From assembly GCA_966111775.1 (NCBI GenBank), contig CBHWBD010000001.1:46493-110492 (forward strand): a stretch of 64,000 nt of DNA. The letters are read 5' to 3'. The position numbers and the translations under genes were made by a program. Below the pieces are notes generated by a model. It did no database searches and was not told where the DNA came from. It saw only the letters and a program-made list of their open reading frames with translations. Position 1 is the stretch's first letter, and every line of letters starts with the position of its first letter. This DNA comes from Pelomonas sp966111775 (lineage in GTDB: Bacteria > Pseudomonadota > Gammaproteobacteria > Burkholderiales > Burkholderiaceae_C). Shown here piece by piece: positions 9,760 through 19,391 of the stretch.

Positions 9760-11400
9760 TCACTTGGTGGCGTTGACGAGGGTGCTGATCTCGTCGGGCG
9801 TCTTCACCGCGCCGGTGTTGCGGTCGATCATTTCGCCCGTGTCCCACCACATCGGCACCAGGCCGTGCAGCCAGGCCGAGTGCGTGACGTACTGGGCCCA
9901 GGCCTTGCGGTAAGGCGGCATGCCCGGGTAGTTCGGCTTGTTGTAGGCACCGTACTCGCCCATGATGACCGGCACGCCCTGGTCGATGAAGCGCGTCTTC
10001 ATCTTCTGGAACTGCGCGTCGACATAGGGTTCGTCGGCCCAGGTCTCGGTCGGGTTGGTGGCGGTCGCGCCCCACTGCCACATCGTGCTGCTGCCGTTGA
10101 TCGTGAAGTCGTAGGGGTCGTAGTAGTGGATCTCGAAGAACAGCCGGTTGGCGATGGTGTCGGTGGGCAGCACCGTGGAGGCGTAGGAGATGTCGATGTT
10201 GGTCTCGTAGCCCTGCACGACGAGGTGGCGCTTGGCGTTGTTGCCGCCGGTGGCGCGCACGGTGTTCACGAACACCTGGTTGTAGCCGTTCACGACGTCA
10301 AGCCACTCCTGCGCCTTGGGCACACCCCAGGGTGCGTTCGACTTGCCGACTTCGTTGATGCCGGCGAACAGCAGGTAGTCGTCGAAGTCCTTGAAGTTGG
10401 TCGCGATCTGCTGCCAGAGCTTGGCCAGGTGGGCGTTGTTGGCCGGCTGGGCGGCATAGGTCGTCTCCAGCAGGTCGTAGCCGTCGTGGTGCACGTTGAT
10501 GATGACGTACAGGCCGGCATTGCGGGCGTACTTGACGACCTGCGTGACGCGCGCCATCCAGACCGGGTCGATGTTGTAGCTCGCATCAGCATGGGGCCCC
10601 CACGTCACCGGCACGCGGACGCTCTTGAAGCCGGCTGCCTTGATGCCGTTCAGCAGTGCCTGGGTGATCAGGGGGTTGCCCCAGGACGTCTCGGTCGGCG
10701 TCGCATCCAGGGTGTTGCCAATGTTCCAGCCGGGCGACATCTCCTTGGACATCTGCAGGCTTGTGATGTTGCGCATCGGACCGGCAATGCCGATTGCGAA
10801 GGACTGCAGGCTCTTGGCGCCGCAGGCATTGGTGTAAGTGGCCGTGGCCGTGCAGGCGGCGCTAGGCCGGATGGTCTGCTCACGCGCGCCGCCGGCGGTG
10901 CCGCAGCCGTTCCAGGTCCACATGCCGCCGGTCGTCGGCTGCGGGCCGAGGATGGCCGATTCGCCCGCCGGGACGGAGGCCGATGCGGTTTGTGTCCAGC
11001 TGCCGCTGACGTTGACCCATGGCGTGATGGCCGTGGGCGTGCAACTGCCGCCGCGGGTGGCCGAGGCCGAGCCGGAGTTGTAGCTGCCGGCCGTGGTCGC
11101 GAACTTGACCCAGTACCAATAGGGCGTACCGGTGCCGGCCGAGGCGTCCGCGTAGCTGGTGGCCGTCTTGGCGAGGCTGGCGATGCGGCTGCGGCCGCTG
11201 GGGTCGGCGCTGGTGTTGCGATAGACCTCCAGGCCGCTGACGGAGCCGGTGACGGTCCAGTTCAGCTGCACCTGGTCGGTGGCGCCATTGGCCACCAGGC
11301 AGACGGTGGTGCCGCCGCCGCTACCGCAGTTCTGGGCCTGGGCGGCCGTGCCTGCGCTGGCGCCGAGGGCCAGCAGCAGGGTTGAAAGGAGCAGTCTCAT
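9760..11400 (-). CDS. GH5 (subfamily 4-like) endo-xyloglucanase with FN3 and Ig-like modules
   Basis: Secreted endo-beta-1,4-glucanase of 546 residues acting on the xyloglucan backbone. The ATG at 11400 follows AAAGGCGAAAC, a good ribosome-binding site, and begins a clear signal peptide (1-23). The open frame continues upstream into the GH74 gene and that part is discarded. Order: FN3-like domain at 24-118, Ig-like module at 119-207, catalytic domain from 208. The catalytic part has MSPGWNIGNTLD and WGNP, typical of GH5_4. The acid/base is in FAGINEVG (Glu350) and the nucleophile in VIMGEYGA (Glu482). The Ig-like module is closely similar to the N-terminal module of the adjacent GH74. Confidence 0.92.
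   Translation of the reverse strand: MRLLLSTLLLALGASAGTAAQAQNCGSGGGTTVCLVANGATDQVQLNWTVTGSVSGLEVYRNTSADPSGRSRIASLAKTATSYADASAGTGTPYWYWVKFATTAGSYNSGSASATRGGSCTPTAITPWVNVSGSWTQTASASVPAGESAILGPQPTTGGMWTWNGCGTAGGAREQTIRPSAACTATATYTNACGAKSLQSFAIGIAGPMRNITSLQMSKEMSPGWNIGNTLDATPTETSWGNPLITQALLNGIKAAGFKSVRVPVTWGPHADASYNIDPVWMARVTQVVKYARNAGLYVIINVHHDGYDLLETTYAAQPANNAHLAKLWQQIATNFKDFDDYLLFAGINEVGKSNAPWGVPKAQEWLDVVNGYNQVFVNTVRATGGNNAKRHLVVQGYETNIDISYASTVLPTDTIANRLFFEIHYYDPYDFTINGSSTMWQWGATATNPTETWADEPYVDAQFQKMKTRFIDQGVPVIMGEYGAYNKPNYPGMPPYRKAWAQYVTHSAWLHGLVPMWWDTGEMIDRNTGAVKTPDEISTLVNATK
10780..11046 (-). repeat. Ig-like accessory module, copy in GH5
   Basis: Residues 119-207 of the GH5 protein, starting CTPTAITPWVNVSGSW and ending near ATYTNACGAKS. 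It matches the N-terminal module of the neighbouring GH74 almost position for position, including four Cys residues and the GPQPT-GG-W-W pattern. It may bind glycan or act as a spacer. Confidence 0.85.
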
Positions 11401-11510
11401 GTTTCGCCTTTGAGATGTTGGGCTCGGTCGCTGTCTGTACTGGCTACGAGCGATTGGGAGGATGAAGGGCTGGCGCCAGGACTTGCGCGCCAGCCCGCCG
11501 AGTCGTGCGT

Positions 11511-14015
11511 TTAGTTGCTGTAGTTCACCCCGCGGCAGCTGCCGCCGACGTAGACGCGCCCGTAGGTCGCCTGGTCGGCGGTCATCACGCCCACGCCACC
11601 CCACTGGTGGGCGTCGTCGTTGTGACGCACCCAGGTACTGCCGGCGTCGTCCGAACGCCAGACGCCCCAGACGCCGTTGTTGATACCCACCACGTAGACC
11701 GCAGCCGTGGCGGTCGAGCCGGGCTTGGGCTTGCCCAGCGTGACGATGCTGGCGCCTGCCACCAGCGGGCCGTCCCAATCGTTGCGCCCGGTTCCCCAAT
11801 TCGGCGCAAAGGCGCTCAGCTTGGTCCAGCTCGCGCCCGAATCCACCGAGTGGTAGAGGGCCAGGCCGTCGGCCACCCAGAGGTCGCCTTCGACGTAAGG
11901 GTTCACCGCCATCGACGAGGAGCCGAAGGGCGCGAAGCGCATGTTGGCATTCACCGAGCCCTGGCTCAACGTGAAGTTGTGGCCGCCGTCGGTCGAGACG
12001 TAGACCTTGGCCGGCTTATAGGTCCACCAGGCGCCGCCCGAGTCGTAGGCATAAACCTTGTTCGGGTTCTTGCGGTCAGCGACGAGGCGGTAGCTGCTGG
12101 GGATGCTGGTTTGCGTGGGCACCGGCAGGTTGGTGGCCGTCCAGCTGGCACCGTTGTTGGTGGTATAGGAGGGCACCGTGTTGCCCGGCGCCCAGACCAC
12201 GTTGTTGCGTGCCGTGACGACCAGGTTGGATTCCGCACCCGTGTTGGTGGTGGCGCCCGCCGGGAGCGTGCTCAGCGACGCCCAGGTCTGGCCGCTGTTG
12301 CCGGACCAGTAGCCGGTGCCGAGAGCACTACCGTCCGGGTTGTTGGTCCGGCCGTTCGCGACGATGTAGGTCGGATCGGACCAGGCCATGTCGGCGGAGT
12401 TGCCGTTGCTCCAAGCCTTGTAAGGGCTCAGCGTTGGCGTCGTCGAGAGGTTGGTGTGGAGCCAGGTGCCGACGTCGCCCGAACTGTTGATGAAGATGTA
12501 GGCGGCGCCTGCCGGCGGGGCCTTCAGGGACAGCGTGCAGGTCTCTTCCAGGCCGTTGACCGCGCTGCTCCAGGTGGGCGCAGACGCGGAGGCGTTCCGG
12601 GTCTCGATGATGCCGCCGCCGTGGACGTGCAGGATGCGGTCACGGTTGAAGGGATCGATCTCGAGGTCGTCGACCCAACCGCGGGCGGTGACGCCGGGCG
12701 TCCCGTCTTCAATCTCGCGCCAGTTGCGGCCGCCGTCGTCGGACAGTTGCACGAGCTGCTGACCGGCGTTCCAGGCGCCGCTCACGCCAAGCGCAATGCG
12801 CGCGGTCGACCCGCTTCCAGAGACGGACAGGCCGCCGAAGCCGCCGGAGTCGCTGCTCTTGAGCAGTGTCCAGTTGCTGCCGTCGAACTTGTAGAGGCGT
12901 GCGGGACCGCCGTCGCCAGGCCCTGCACCCTGGGTGAAGGCGAAGTAGTACATGCCGTCCGCTGCGCGCACCACGTGGGGGATGTGGTAGCCGGACACCG
13001 GCGTCGTGACCGGCGTCCAGCTGAAGCCGCCGTTGACGGACTTGTACAGGTTGGAGCTCAGGCTCGCTGCCGTGACGTAGTCCGGCGCGATGGTGGCGTA
13101 CATGATCCAGGTCGTCGCGCCGCCACCGACATTCGAGTTGTCGAAGATCAGTTGCTCGACGCCCATGACCTGGCCGCCCAGGTTGTCGATCTGGGTCTGA
13201 GTCAGGACGGTGGATGACAGCGAGGACTGGCTCCAGGTCTGGCCAGAGTCCGCGCTCTTCCACAGGCCGGCGGTGCGCGAGGCGTAGAACAGAATGGTCG
13301 GATTGGTGGGGTCGACGGCCAGGCGCTCGCCGATGGCGCGGCCGTTGTTGTTGCCGCCGGCCGAGAACGGCAGGTTCACGGAAGTCCAGCTGTTGCCGCG
13401 GTTGTTGGAGATGTACAGCCGGGCGGTGGGTTTCGCCGAGATGGACATGTCGGCGACCATGTAGACGCGCTGGTCGTTGGTCGGATCCACGGCGATGCTC
13501 TCGACGCCACGGGAGTTGCCCTCGGTCACGCCGAGTCCATCGCTCAACGGGATCCAGGACGAGGTGCCGGCATCCCAGCGATAGGCGCCACCGACGTCGG
13601 TGCGTGCGTACAGGACGTCCTTGGTCTTGGGGTGGAAGATGAGGCCCGTGACGTAGCCGCCGCCGCCCCACTTGACGTTGGCCCAGATGCCCACGCCGAC
13701 GCTGAAGTTCTGCGTGCTCTTGGCGCCGCAACTGTTGGTGTAGGTTGCCGTCGCCGTGCAGGCGCCGGCAGGCGAGATGGTTTGCTCACGGGAGGCCCCG
13801 ACGGTGCCGCAGCCACTCCAGCTCCAGGAGCCGCCGGAGGTCGGCTGCGGGCCGAGGATGGCCGAGCTGCCGGTCTTGATGGTGGCGGACGATGTCTGCG
13901 TCCACGTGCCATTGACGTTGATGTAAGGCGTGATGGCCGTTGGCGTGCAGGTTTGTGCAAGCGCCATGGAGCCGGCGCTCATGGCGGTGATCAGGGTTCC
14001 CAACTTCAGTCTCAC
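11511..14015 (-). CDS. GH74 xyloglucanase with N-terminal Ig-like module
   Basis: Secreted xyloglucan-specific endo-glucanase of 834 residues. A GTG start at 14015 follows AAAGGTAGAACC; no ATG is better placed. The signal peptide is at about 1-20 (MSAGSMALA). Residues 22-109 form an Ig-like module shared with the GH5 gene. The GH74 propellers start at VKWGGGGYVTGLIFHP and contain YARTDVGGAYRWD with the N-terminal catalytic Asp. The protein ends on a last blade (WRSDDAGSTWVRHNDDAHQW) that is also the source family of the short reading frame at 32604-32930. The overall sequence parallels the lipoprotein GH74 at 3691-6069, indicating duplication followed by different targeting: one anchored, one free. 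Confidence 0.93.
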   Translation of the reverse strand: MRLKLGTLITAMSAGSMALAQTCTPTAITPYINVNGTWTQTSSATIKTGSSAILGPQPTSGGSWSWSGCGTVGASREQTISPAGACTATATYTNSCGAKSTQNFSVGVGIWANVKWGGGGYVTGLIFHPKTKDVLYARTDVGGAYRWDAGTSSWIPLSDGLGVTEGNSRGVESIAVDPTNDQRVYMVADMSISAKPTARLYISNNRGNSWTSVNLPFSAGGNNNGRAIGERLAVDPTNPTILFYASRTAGLWKSADSGQTWSQSSLSSTVLTQTQIDNLGGQVMGVEQLIFDNSNVGGGATTWIMYATIAPDYVTAASLSSNLYKSVNGGFSWTPVTTPVSGYHIPHVVRAADGMYYFAFTQGAGPGDGGPARLYKFDGSNWTLLKSSDSGGFGGLSVSGSGSTARIALGVSGAWNAGQQLVQLSDDGGRNWREIEDGTPGVTARGWVDDLEIDPFNRDRILHVHGGGIIETRNASASAPTWSSAVNGLEETCTLSLKAPPAGAAYIFINSSGDVGTWLHTNLSTTPTLSPYKAWSNGNSADMAWSDPTYIVANGRTNNPDGSALGTGYWSGNSGQTWASLSTLPAGATTNTGAESNLVVTARNNVVWAPGNTVPSYTTNNGASWTATNLPVPTQTSIPSSYRLVADRKNPNKVYAYDSGGAWWTYKPAKVYVSTDGGHNFTLSQGSVNANMRFAPFGSSSMAVNPYVEGDLWVADGLALYHSVDSGASWTKLSAFAPNWGTGRNDWDGPLVAGASIVTLGKPKPGSTATAAVYVVGINNGVWGVWRSDDAGSTWVRHNDDAHQWGGVGVMTADQATYGRVYVGGSCRGVNYSN
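13689..13952 (-). repeat. Ig-like accessory module, copy in GH74
   Basis: Residues 22-109 of the GH74 protein, beginning CTPTAITPYINVNGTW. It pairs with the copy at 10780-11046. In the GH5 it is internal, after an FN3 domain; here it is N-terminal, so the same cassette has been placed in two architectures. Confidence 0.85.
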
Positions 14016-14135
14016 GGTTCTACCTTTCAGGGAAGGTGCCCGGCCGGTTGTCTCCTCCGGTTGCGGGCGTTGTGGAGAGATCGGCTCAATGTCTGGGCTC
14101 GACCTCGACGAAGACGGTGGCGTTCGGGCAGGGCT

Positions 14136-15623
14136 TCATGGGTCCAGGCTCCGATAGCCGAAATGAAGAAGACGCACCTCGCCCGTGCCGGCAGCGAACA
14201 GGGCCGGACGCAGGCTCAGCAAGGTGCCGAAGCCGTTCTGGTGCAGAGCCGAGATGTCTCTCAGCCAGGGGTTCTGGACCCAGGGGCCATCGCCCATGGC
14301 GTGGTGGAAGCTGACGAGGTGGCGGCGGTGGGTCACGCGCAGGCGGTGACGCCGACCCTGCGTGGGCTGCTGCATCCAGCGGTGTTCCTGTCCGTAGCTG
14401 TAGGTGTGGATGCGCTCCTCGCCGATGCCGATGCCGACGAATCCCCGCGCGTCGTGGAAGAGGGCGAGGCCGCCCTGGACGGCGCCCTGCAGTTCGAAGT
14501 CGAGTTCGGCGATGTAGCTGTGGTCGCCGACCAGGCAGGTCAGCGGGGAACAGTCATGCAAGCCCGTGCCCTTGCCGCGCAGCGCCAGGCCGTCACCGGT
14601 CAAGCGCGCCCGTTGCAGCTCACCCGGCGCGGCATCGAAGAAGCTCCATTGCAGGCCGAGGCGATCACGGCGGAAGTCGTCCGACAGCGCGAGCGGAAGC
14701 ACTGCGCCCGAGCCGCCGCGCGGCTTGCGCATCGGCCGGTCCAGCCGCAGGCCGGCGGTGCGGAACCAGCCGTCGCGGGTCCATTCGATGGGCTGCAGCA
14801 GGGCCTGGCGGCCGAGGATGCGGTAGCCGTTCTCGTGGCCGTGGCAGGCCATCCACCAGTCGCCGCCGGGACCTTCCACCAGGCTGGCATGGCCGCTGGT
14901 GCACCAAGGCGCGTCGACGCCGCCGGCAGAGGCGATCGGGTTGAAGGGGCAGTCCTCCCAGGGGCCGAAGACCGAGCGCGAGCGGGCCACCGCCAGCGCG
15001 TGGCTGTCGGTCGAGCCGACGGCCGAGATCATGTAGATGAACTCGCCGCGGCGCAGCAGTCGCGGCCCTTCAGAGCCGGGTAGATCGGCGTTCGCGGGCT
15101 GGAGGGTGCCGCGCGTGGCCAGGCCGTCGTCGGTCAGCTCGACGCGGCGCACGCCGTTGACAAAGAGATGGCGTCGGCCGTCTTCGCCAACGACATGGCT
15201 GGGATCGAAGCAGCCGTCCAGGCCCAGGTCGACGGGTGCGCTCCAGGGGCCGCCGATGTCGTCGGCATGCAGGACGTAGACGGCGCTGCGGCGGCCTTGC
15301 AGCGCGCACAGGTAAACGAAGTAGCGGCCGCCGTGCTTGACCAGGTCCATGGCCGAGACGCTGCCCAAGGGCTGGGTCAAAGCCGCCACGATGGGCGTCC
15401 AGTTCACGAGGTCGCGCGAATGGCGGATCACGACGCCGGGGCAGGACTGCAGCGACGAGGCCGTCATGTAGTAGTCGGCGCCGTCCTTCAGCAGGGTCGG
15501 GTCGGGGTGGTCGCCGGCCACGATGGGGTTGCAGAAGCTGCCGTCGCCACGGTCGGCCTGGCGCGGTCCGCGCGGCTGCGGTGCCAGGGCAGGGCGTTGC
15601 ATGGTCGCGGCGGAGGACAGCAT
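14136..15623 (-). CDS. GH43 family arabinofuranosidase/xylosidase
   Basis: Five-bladed propeller glycosidase of 495 residues, with no signal peptide visible. The ATG overlaps the GH95 stop by one base (TGATG), suggesting coupled translation; a longer upstream frame is shadow reading. Catalytic triad: base in GDHPDPTLL (Asp41), pKa modulator in GCFDPSHV, acid in LPGSEGPRLL. The C-terminal 190 residues form a concanavalin-like sandwich (DDFRRDRLGLQWSFFD) as in GH43 subfamilies with beta-xylosidase C2 domains. In xyloglucan loci such enzymes usually remove alpha-L-arabinofuranose side chains; beta-xylosidase is the alternative. A 120 bp gap to GH74 downstream holds no gene. Confidence 0.87.
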   Translation of the reverse strand: MLSSAATMQRPALAPQPRGPRQADRGDGSFCNPIVAGDHPDPTLLKDGADYYMTASSLQSCPGVVIRHSRDLVNWTPIVAALTQPLGSVSAMDLVKHGGRYFVYLCALQGRRSAVYVLHADDIGGPWSAPVDLGLDGCFDPSHVVGEDGRRHLFVNGVRRVELTDDGLATRGTLQPANADLPGSEGPRLLRRGEFIYMISAVGSTDSHALAVARSRSVFGPWEDCPFNPIASAGGVDAPWCTSGHASLVEGPGGDWWMACHGHENGYRILGRQALLQPIEWTRDGWFRTAGLRLDRPMRKPRGGSGAVLPLALSDDFRRDRLGLQWSFFDAAPGELQRARLTGDGLALRGKGTGLHDCSPLTCLVGDHSYIAELDFELQGAVQGGLALFHDARGFVGIGIGEERIHTYSYGQEHRWMQQPTQGRRHRLRVTHRRHLVSFHHAMGDGPWVQNPWLRDISALHQNGFGTLLSLRPALFAAGTGEVRLLHFGYRSLDP

Positions 15624-18079
15624 CAGGCGGCCCCCCCGAGGCTGGCCGGAGTGACGCGGGCGCGGCCCTGGGCGTCCAGCTTCAGGGCCAGGCGCTGGCC
15701 GCGGTAGCGCAGCGCCACCCGGGCGCGTGCCGGCCCGCGCAGCTGAAGGCGAACGAGCTTGCCCTGCTGCCAGTCGATGTCGACCTCCACCCCGCCATGG
15801 GCGCGCACGCCATGCAGCCGGCCTTCGGGCCAGTCCTGGGGCAGGGCGGCCAGCAGATGGATCTCGCCGCCCCAGGACTGCACCATCATGTCCAGGATGG
15901 CCGCCGCACCGCCGAAGTTGCCGTCGATCTGGAAGGGCGGGTGGGCGTCGAACATATTCGGGTAGGTGCGCGCCGGCCCCAGCAGCCCCTGCAGGATCTT
16001 GTAGGCGCGCTCGCCGTCGCCCAACCGAGTCCACAGCGCCAGGCGCCAGGCCGTGGCCCAGCCGGTGCTCTCGTCGCCGCGCGCGTTCAGCGTGACGCGG
16101 GCGGCCTGGGCCAGCTCGGGGGTGTCGCGCACATTGACCTGCTCGCTGGGGTAGACGGCGTAGAGGTGGGAGACATGGCGATGGCGCTGGTCGGCGGCGC
16201 CGGCATCCCAGTCCTCCAGCCATTCCTGCAGCTGGCCCTGGGCGCCGATGCGGTCGGCGGGCAGGCGCGCGCGCGCCTGGCGCACGGCTTGCGCAAAGGC
16301 CGCGTCCACCTGGCCGAGCCGCTGCTGGGCAGCCAGCGCCGCGTCGAAGAGGTCGCGCAGGATCTGGCGGTCCATCGCCGGTCCGGCGCACAGGGCCACG
16401 CCGGCGTGATGCTCGTTCTCGGGCGACAGCGAGGGCGACGTGACAAGGCCGCGACCCTGCGGGTCCTCGACCAGGGTGTCGAGGAAAAACTGCGTGGCGC
16501 CATTGAGCAGCGGCACCAGGCGGCGCAGCAGGGCCGGGTCGGGCTGGTACTGGAACTGCTGCCACAGCGTCGTGCAAAGCCAGGCGCCGCCGGTGGGCCA
16601 CATGCCCCACAGCGGGCCGTCGATGGGCGCCGTGGCCCGCCACAGGTCGGTGTTGTGATGGGCCATCCAGCCGCGCGCGCCATAGCTATCGCGGGCGGTG
16701 CGAGCGCCGGTGACGGCCAGTTCCTCGACCATCTTCACGAGCGGCTCGAGGCATTCGCCGAGATTGGCCGGCCCGGCGGGCCAGTAGTTCATCTCGGTGT
16801 TGATGTTGATCGTGTACTTGCCTTCCCAGGGCGGGTGCAGGACCTCGTTCCACACGCCCTGCAGATTGGCGGGCTGGCTGCCCGGCCGCGACGAGGACAT
16901 CAGCAGATAGCGCGCGTACTGCACATACATGGCCGTCAGGGCCGCGTCGGGCTGGCGGGGCACGCCCTGGATGCGCGCGCTGGTGGGGCGGGCATTGGCC
17001 TCGTGGCCGCCGAGGTCGATGTGCAGGCGGCGGAACAGGGCGCGGTGGGCCTTGACGTGGTCGTCGCGCAGCTGGGCGAAGGGCTTGCGCGCGGCCGCCA
17101 TGGTGCGCTGGCGCACGGCGCCTACCGGGTCGCCGCTGGTGTCCTGGTAGTTGACGTAGCTGGTCTCGCCGGCCACGAGCAGGGTCAGGCGGCGCGCGCC
17201 GCGCACGCGCAGCTGGTCGCCGCTGGCCTCGATCTGCCCGTCGCCCACCGCCTGCACGCGCAGCGCATAGCGCAGCTGGCCGGCGATGCCGAATGCCTGC
17301 ACATTGCGACCCTCAATCAGCAGGGCGTCGCTGCCGTCGGCCTTGACGGTTAGTGCAGCCGGCCGCTTCTCGGCGTTCAGGGATTCACGGTGCTCCCAGG
17401 GCGCGCCGACATAGACCACGCCGTGGGCGTCGTACTTGGTGTCACCGAAGCCGCCGTAGGGCTGGTAGTCGGGATGGCGATAGCCGAGGTCGAGGTCGAT
17501 CACGCCTTCGCCGACGACCTCCAGGCGGATCACCGTCACCTGGTCGGGCGCGCTGCAGAAGGCCTCGCGCTGGTGGCGGGCGCTGCCGTCGAAGAAGCTG
17601 GTCAGCGCGATGGCGCTGTCGAGGTCGAGGCTGCGGCGGTAGCGCTGCGCGCTCTTCAGGCCGGGGAAGTCGAGCAGCAGGTCGCCGGCGCCGCTGAAGG
17701 GCATCTGCTTGATCGGCTGGCCCATCAGCGCCGCGGAGACCAGCTCGTTGGCCTCCTTCCAGCGCTGCTGGTCAATCAGCTGGCGAACCTCGGGCAGGGC
17801 CTCGCGGAACTTGGGGTTGTCCGCGACGTAGGGGCCGCCGCCGTAGAGGGTGTCGATGTTGAACTGCAGGCGCTCCTGGGCCGGGCGGCCGAAGACCATG
17901 GTGCCCATGCGGCCGTTGCCCAGGGGCAGGGCCTCGATCCACGGGCCGGCCGCCTGCTCGTACCAGAGCGTCAGCGCGTCGTCGGCCAGGTGGGCGGCGC
18001 CGCTGCGCGCGAAGGCGGGCAGGGCGGACAGGCTGCAGGCCAGCGCGCTGCCGGCGAGGAAGTCGCGGCGGGTGCTCAT
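15623..18079 (-). CDS. GH95 alpha-1,2-L-fucosidase or alpha-L-galactosidase
   Basis: Inverting exo-glycosidase of 818 residues. The ATG overlaps the stop of the SGNH esterase gene as ATGA, and the protein begins with a Tat-type signal (STRRDFLAGSALACSL). The family start motif LWYEQAAGPWIEALPLGNG is at about 38-56. The barrel contains KYTININTEMNYW, giving the two catalytic-site Asn residues (425 and 427), and NMFDAHPPFQIDGNFG, giving the C-terminal Asp. Characterised GH95 enzymes remove alpha-1,2-L-fucose from xyloglucan and some prefer alpha-L-galactose. The L-galactose-type pathway at 42-48 kb makes the second activity worth testing. Confidence 0.94.
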   Translation of the reverse strand: MSTRRDFLAGSALACSLSALPAFARSGAAHLADDALTLWYEQAAGPWIEALPLGNGRMGTMVFGRPAQERLQFNIDTLYGGGPYVADNPKFREALPEVRQLIDQQRWKEANELVSAALMGQPIKQMPFSGAGDLLLDFPGLKSAQRYRRSLDLDSAIALTSFFDGSARHQREAFCSAPDQVTVIRLEVVGEGVIDLDLGYRHPDYQPYGGFGDTKYDAHGVVYVGAPWEHRESLNAEKRPAALTVKADGSDALLIEGRNVQAFGIAGQLRYALRVQAVGDGQIEASGDQLRVRGARRLTLLVAGETSYVNYQDTSGDPVGAVRQRTMAAARKPFAQLRDDHVKAHRALFRRLHIDLGGHEANARPTSARIQGVPRQPDAALTAMYVQYARYLLMSSSRPGSQPANLQGVWNEVLHPPWEGKYTININTEMNYWPAGPANLGECLEPLVKMVEELAVTGARTARDSYGARGWMAHHNTDLWRATAPIDGPLWGMWPTGGAWLCTTLWQQFQYQPDPALLRRLVPLLNGATQFFLDTLVEDPQGRGLVTSPSLSPENEHHAGVALCAGPAMDRQILRDLFDAALAAQQRLGQVDAAFAQAVRQARARLPADRIGAQGQLQEWLEDWDAGAADQRHRHVSHLYAVYPSEQVNVRDTPELAQAARVTLNARGDESTGWATAWRLALWTRLGDGERAYKILQGLLGPARTYPNMFDAHPPFQIDGNFGGAAAILDMMVQSWGGEIHLLAALPQDWPEGRLHGVRAHGGVEVDIDWQQGKLVRLQLRGPARARVALRYRGQRLALKLDAQGRARVTPASLGGAA

Positions 18080-19374
18080 CGCGGCGCTCCCATCAGCTGC
18101 TGCAGCGTCGGCGCCATGGCGCGCTGCCAGATCTCGTAGCCGCGCTCGTTGGGGTGCAGCAGGTCGGGCATGACGTCCTTGGCTAGCGTGCCGTCGGGCT
18201 GCAGCAAGGCCGTGCCGATGTCCAGGAAGTGGACGCTGCGGCCATCGGCATAGCCTTTGATGATCCCGTTCACGCGCTGGTTGATGCCGCGCAGGAAGTC
18301 GTCGGGCTTCTCGCCGCGCGGGAAGACGGCCAGCAGCAGGATCTGCGCGTTCGGCAGGCGCTGGCGGATCTCGTCGAGCAGGCGCTTGATGCCGGCGGCC
18401 GTGGTCGCGGGGTTCTCGGCGCGGTGGCCGGTGTTGTTGGTGCCGATCATCAGCACGACGGCCTTGGGCGCGATGCCGTCGATCTCGCCGTGCTGCAAGC
18501 GCCACAACGCGTTCTCGGTGCGGTCGCCGCCGAAGCCCAGGGCCAGGCCGTGCAGGGGTGCGAAATGGCGCTGCCAGACCTCGCGGCCTTCCTTCTCCCA
18601 GCCCTGGGTGATGGAGTCGCCGATGAAGACGATCTCGGGCGGCGTGCCGGCAGCGAGGAGCTGGCGTTTTTCTTCGAGCTTCTGTTCGTGGCGGGTCTTC
18701 CACCAGTCAATGGACCAGGATTCGTTGAGCATGGCCGGCGTGACCGACTCGCTGCGGTAGTCGGGGCAGGCCAGGCCCGGCCTTGACGCGCGGGTCAGGC
18801 GCACGTTGGCGACGCTGATGCGACCGCTGCCGGTGCCTTCGAGCGCAAAGGGCAGGGTGACGGCCGAGAAGTCGGCCCCTTCGCGGGCAAAGCAGGTCAG
18901 GGACAGGGCGACGCGCTGCCAGCCCTTGCCGGCCCAGCCGCGCGCCGGGTCGATGAGGTTGACGGCGCGCTCGCAGCCTTTGCCGCAGCTGAGCTTGACG
19001 CTCAAGCCGCCCTTGTCCAGCTCGGCCACGTTCAGGTCGAACTCCAGCGTGCCGCCGGCATAGGGCCTCAGGTCCAGGGGGCTGCGGCTTTCGACGCGCA
19101 GCATGGACTGCCACAGGTCGCGCCACTCGAAGGTCAGCGCGTCGCGCCTGCCGGCGCTGAGGTGGGCACTGGCGCCGGCATGGCTGGCGGTGGCGTAGTC
19201 AGCGTTCGGCGTGGGCGCGACGACGCCATCGCCCTTGAGTTCGGCCTGGGCTTCCCAATGGCCGACGGTGACGCGCCAGGCGTCGGCCGGCGCTGGCAGG
19301 ATGACGAGGTCCTGGGCCTGCACCAGGCCGGTCGCGGCGAGCAGGGTGGAAGCGATGAAGTTGCGGTACTGCAT
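18076..19374 (-). CDS. Secreted SGNH/GDSL esterase with N-terminal beta-sandwich
   Basis: Predicted acetyl-esterase of 432 residues. The chosen ATG starts a signal peptide (LLAATGLVQAQ); a longer upstream frame is not protein-like. Residues about 25-200 form a carbohydrate-binding-like sandwich resembling the C-terminal domain attached to some GH3 enzymes. The SGNH domain has block I IVFIGDSITQGW (Ser), GGDRTENALWRLQ, block III IGTNNTGH and block V DLLHPNERGYEIW (Asp/His). Xyloglucan galactosyl residues are often O-acetylated, so removal of acetyl groups before GH35 acts is the likely role. The stop overlaps the GH95 start by 4 bp. Confidence 0.87.
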   Translation of the reverse strand: MQYRNFIASTLLAATGLVQAQDLVILPAPADAWRVTVGHWEAQAELKGDGVVAPTPNADYATASHAGASAHLSAGRRDALTFEWRDLWQSMLRVESRSPLDLRPYAGGTLEFDLNVAELDKGGLSVKLSCGKGCERAVNLIDPARGWAGKGWQRVALSLTCFAREGADFSAVTLPFALEGTGSGRISVANVRLTRASRPGLACPDYRSESVTPAMLNESWSIDWWKTRHEQKLEEKRQLLAAGTPPEIVFIGDSITQGWEKEGREVWQRHFAPLHGLALGFGGDRTENALWRLQHGEIDGIAPKAVVLMIGTNNTGHRAENPATTAAGIKRLLDEIRQRLPNAQILLLAVFPRGEKPDDFLRGINQRVNGIIKGYADGRSVHFLDIGTALLQPDGTLAKDVMPDLLHPNERGYEIWQRAMAPTLQQLMGAPR

Positions 19375-19391
19375 GGGAACTGTTGAATCGG

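Noticed and set aside
9760..11799. A 679-residue version of the GH5 protein
   Set aside because: The first 133 residues are an out-of-frame reading of the GH74 gene; the ATG at 11400 has a ribosome-binding site and signal peptide.
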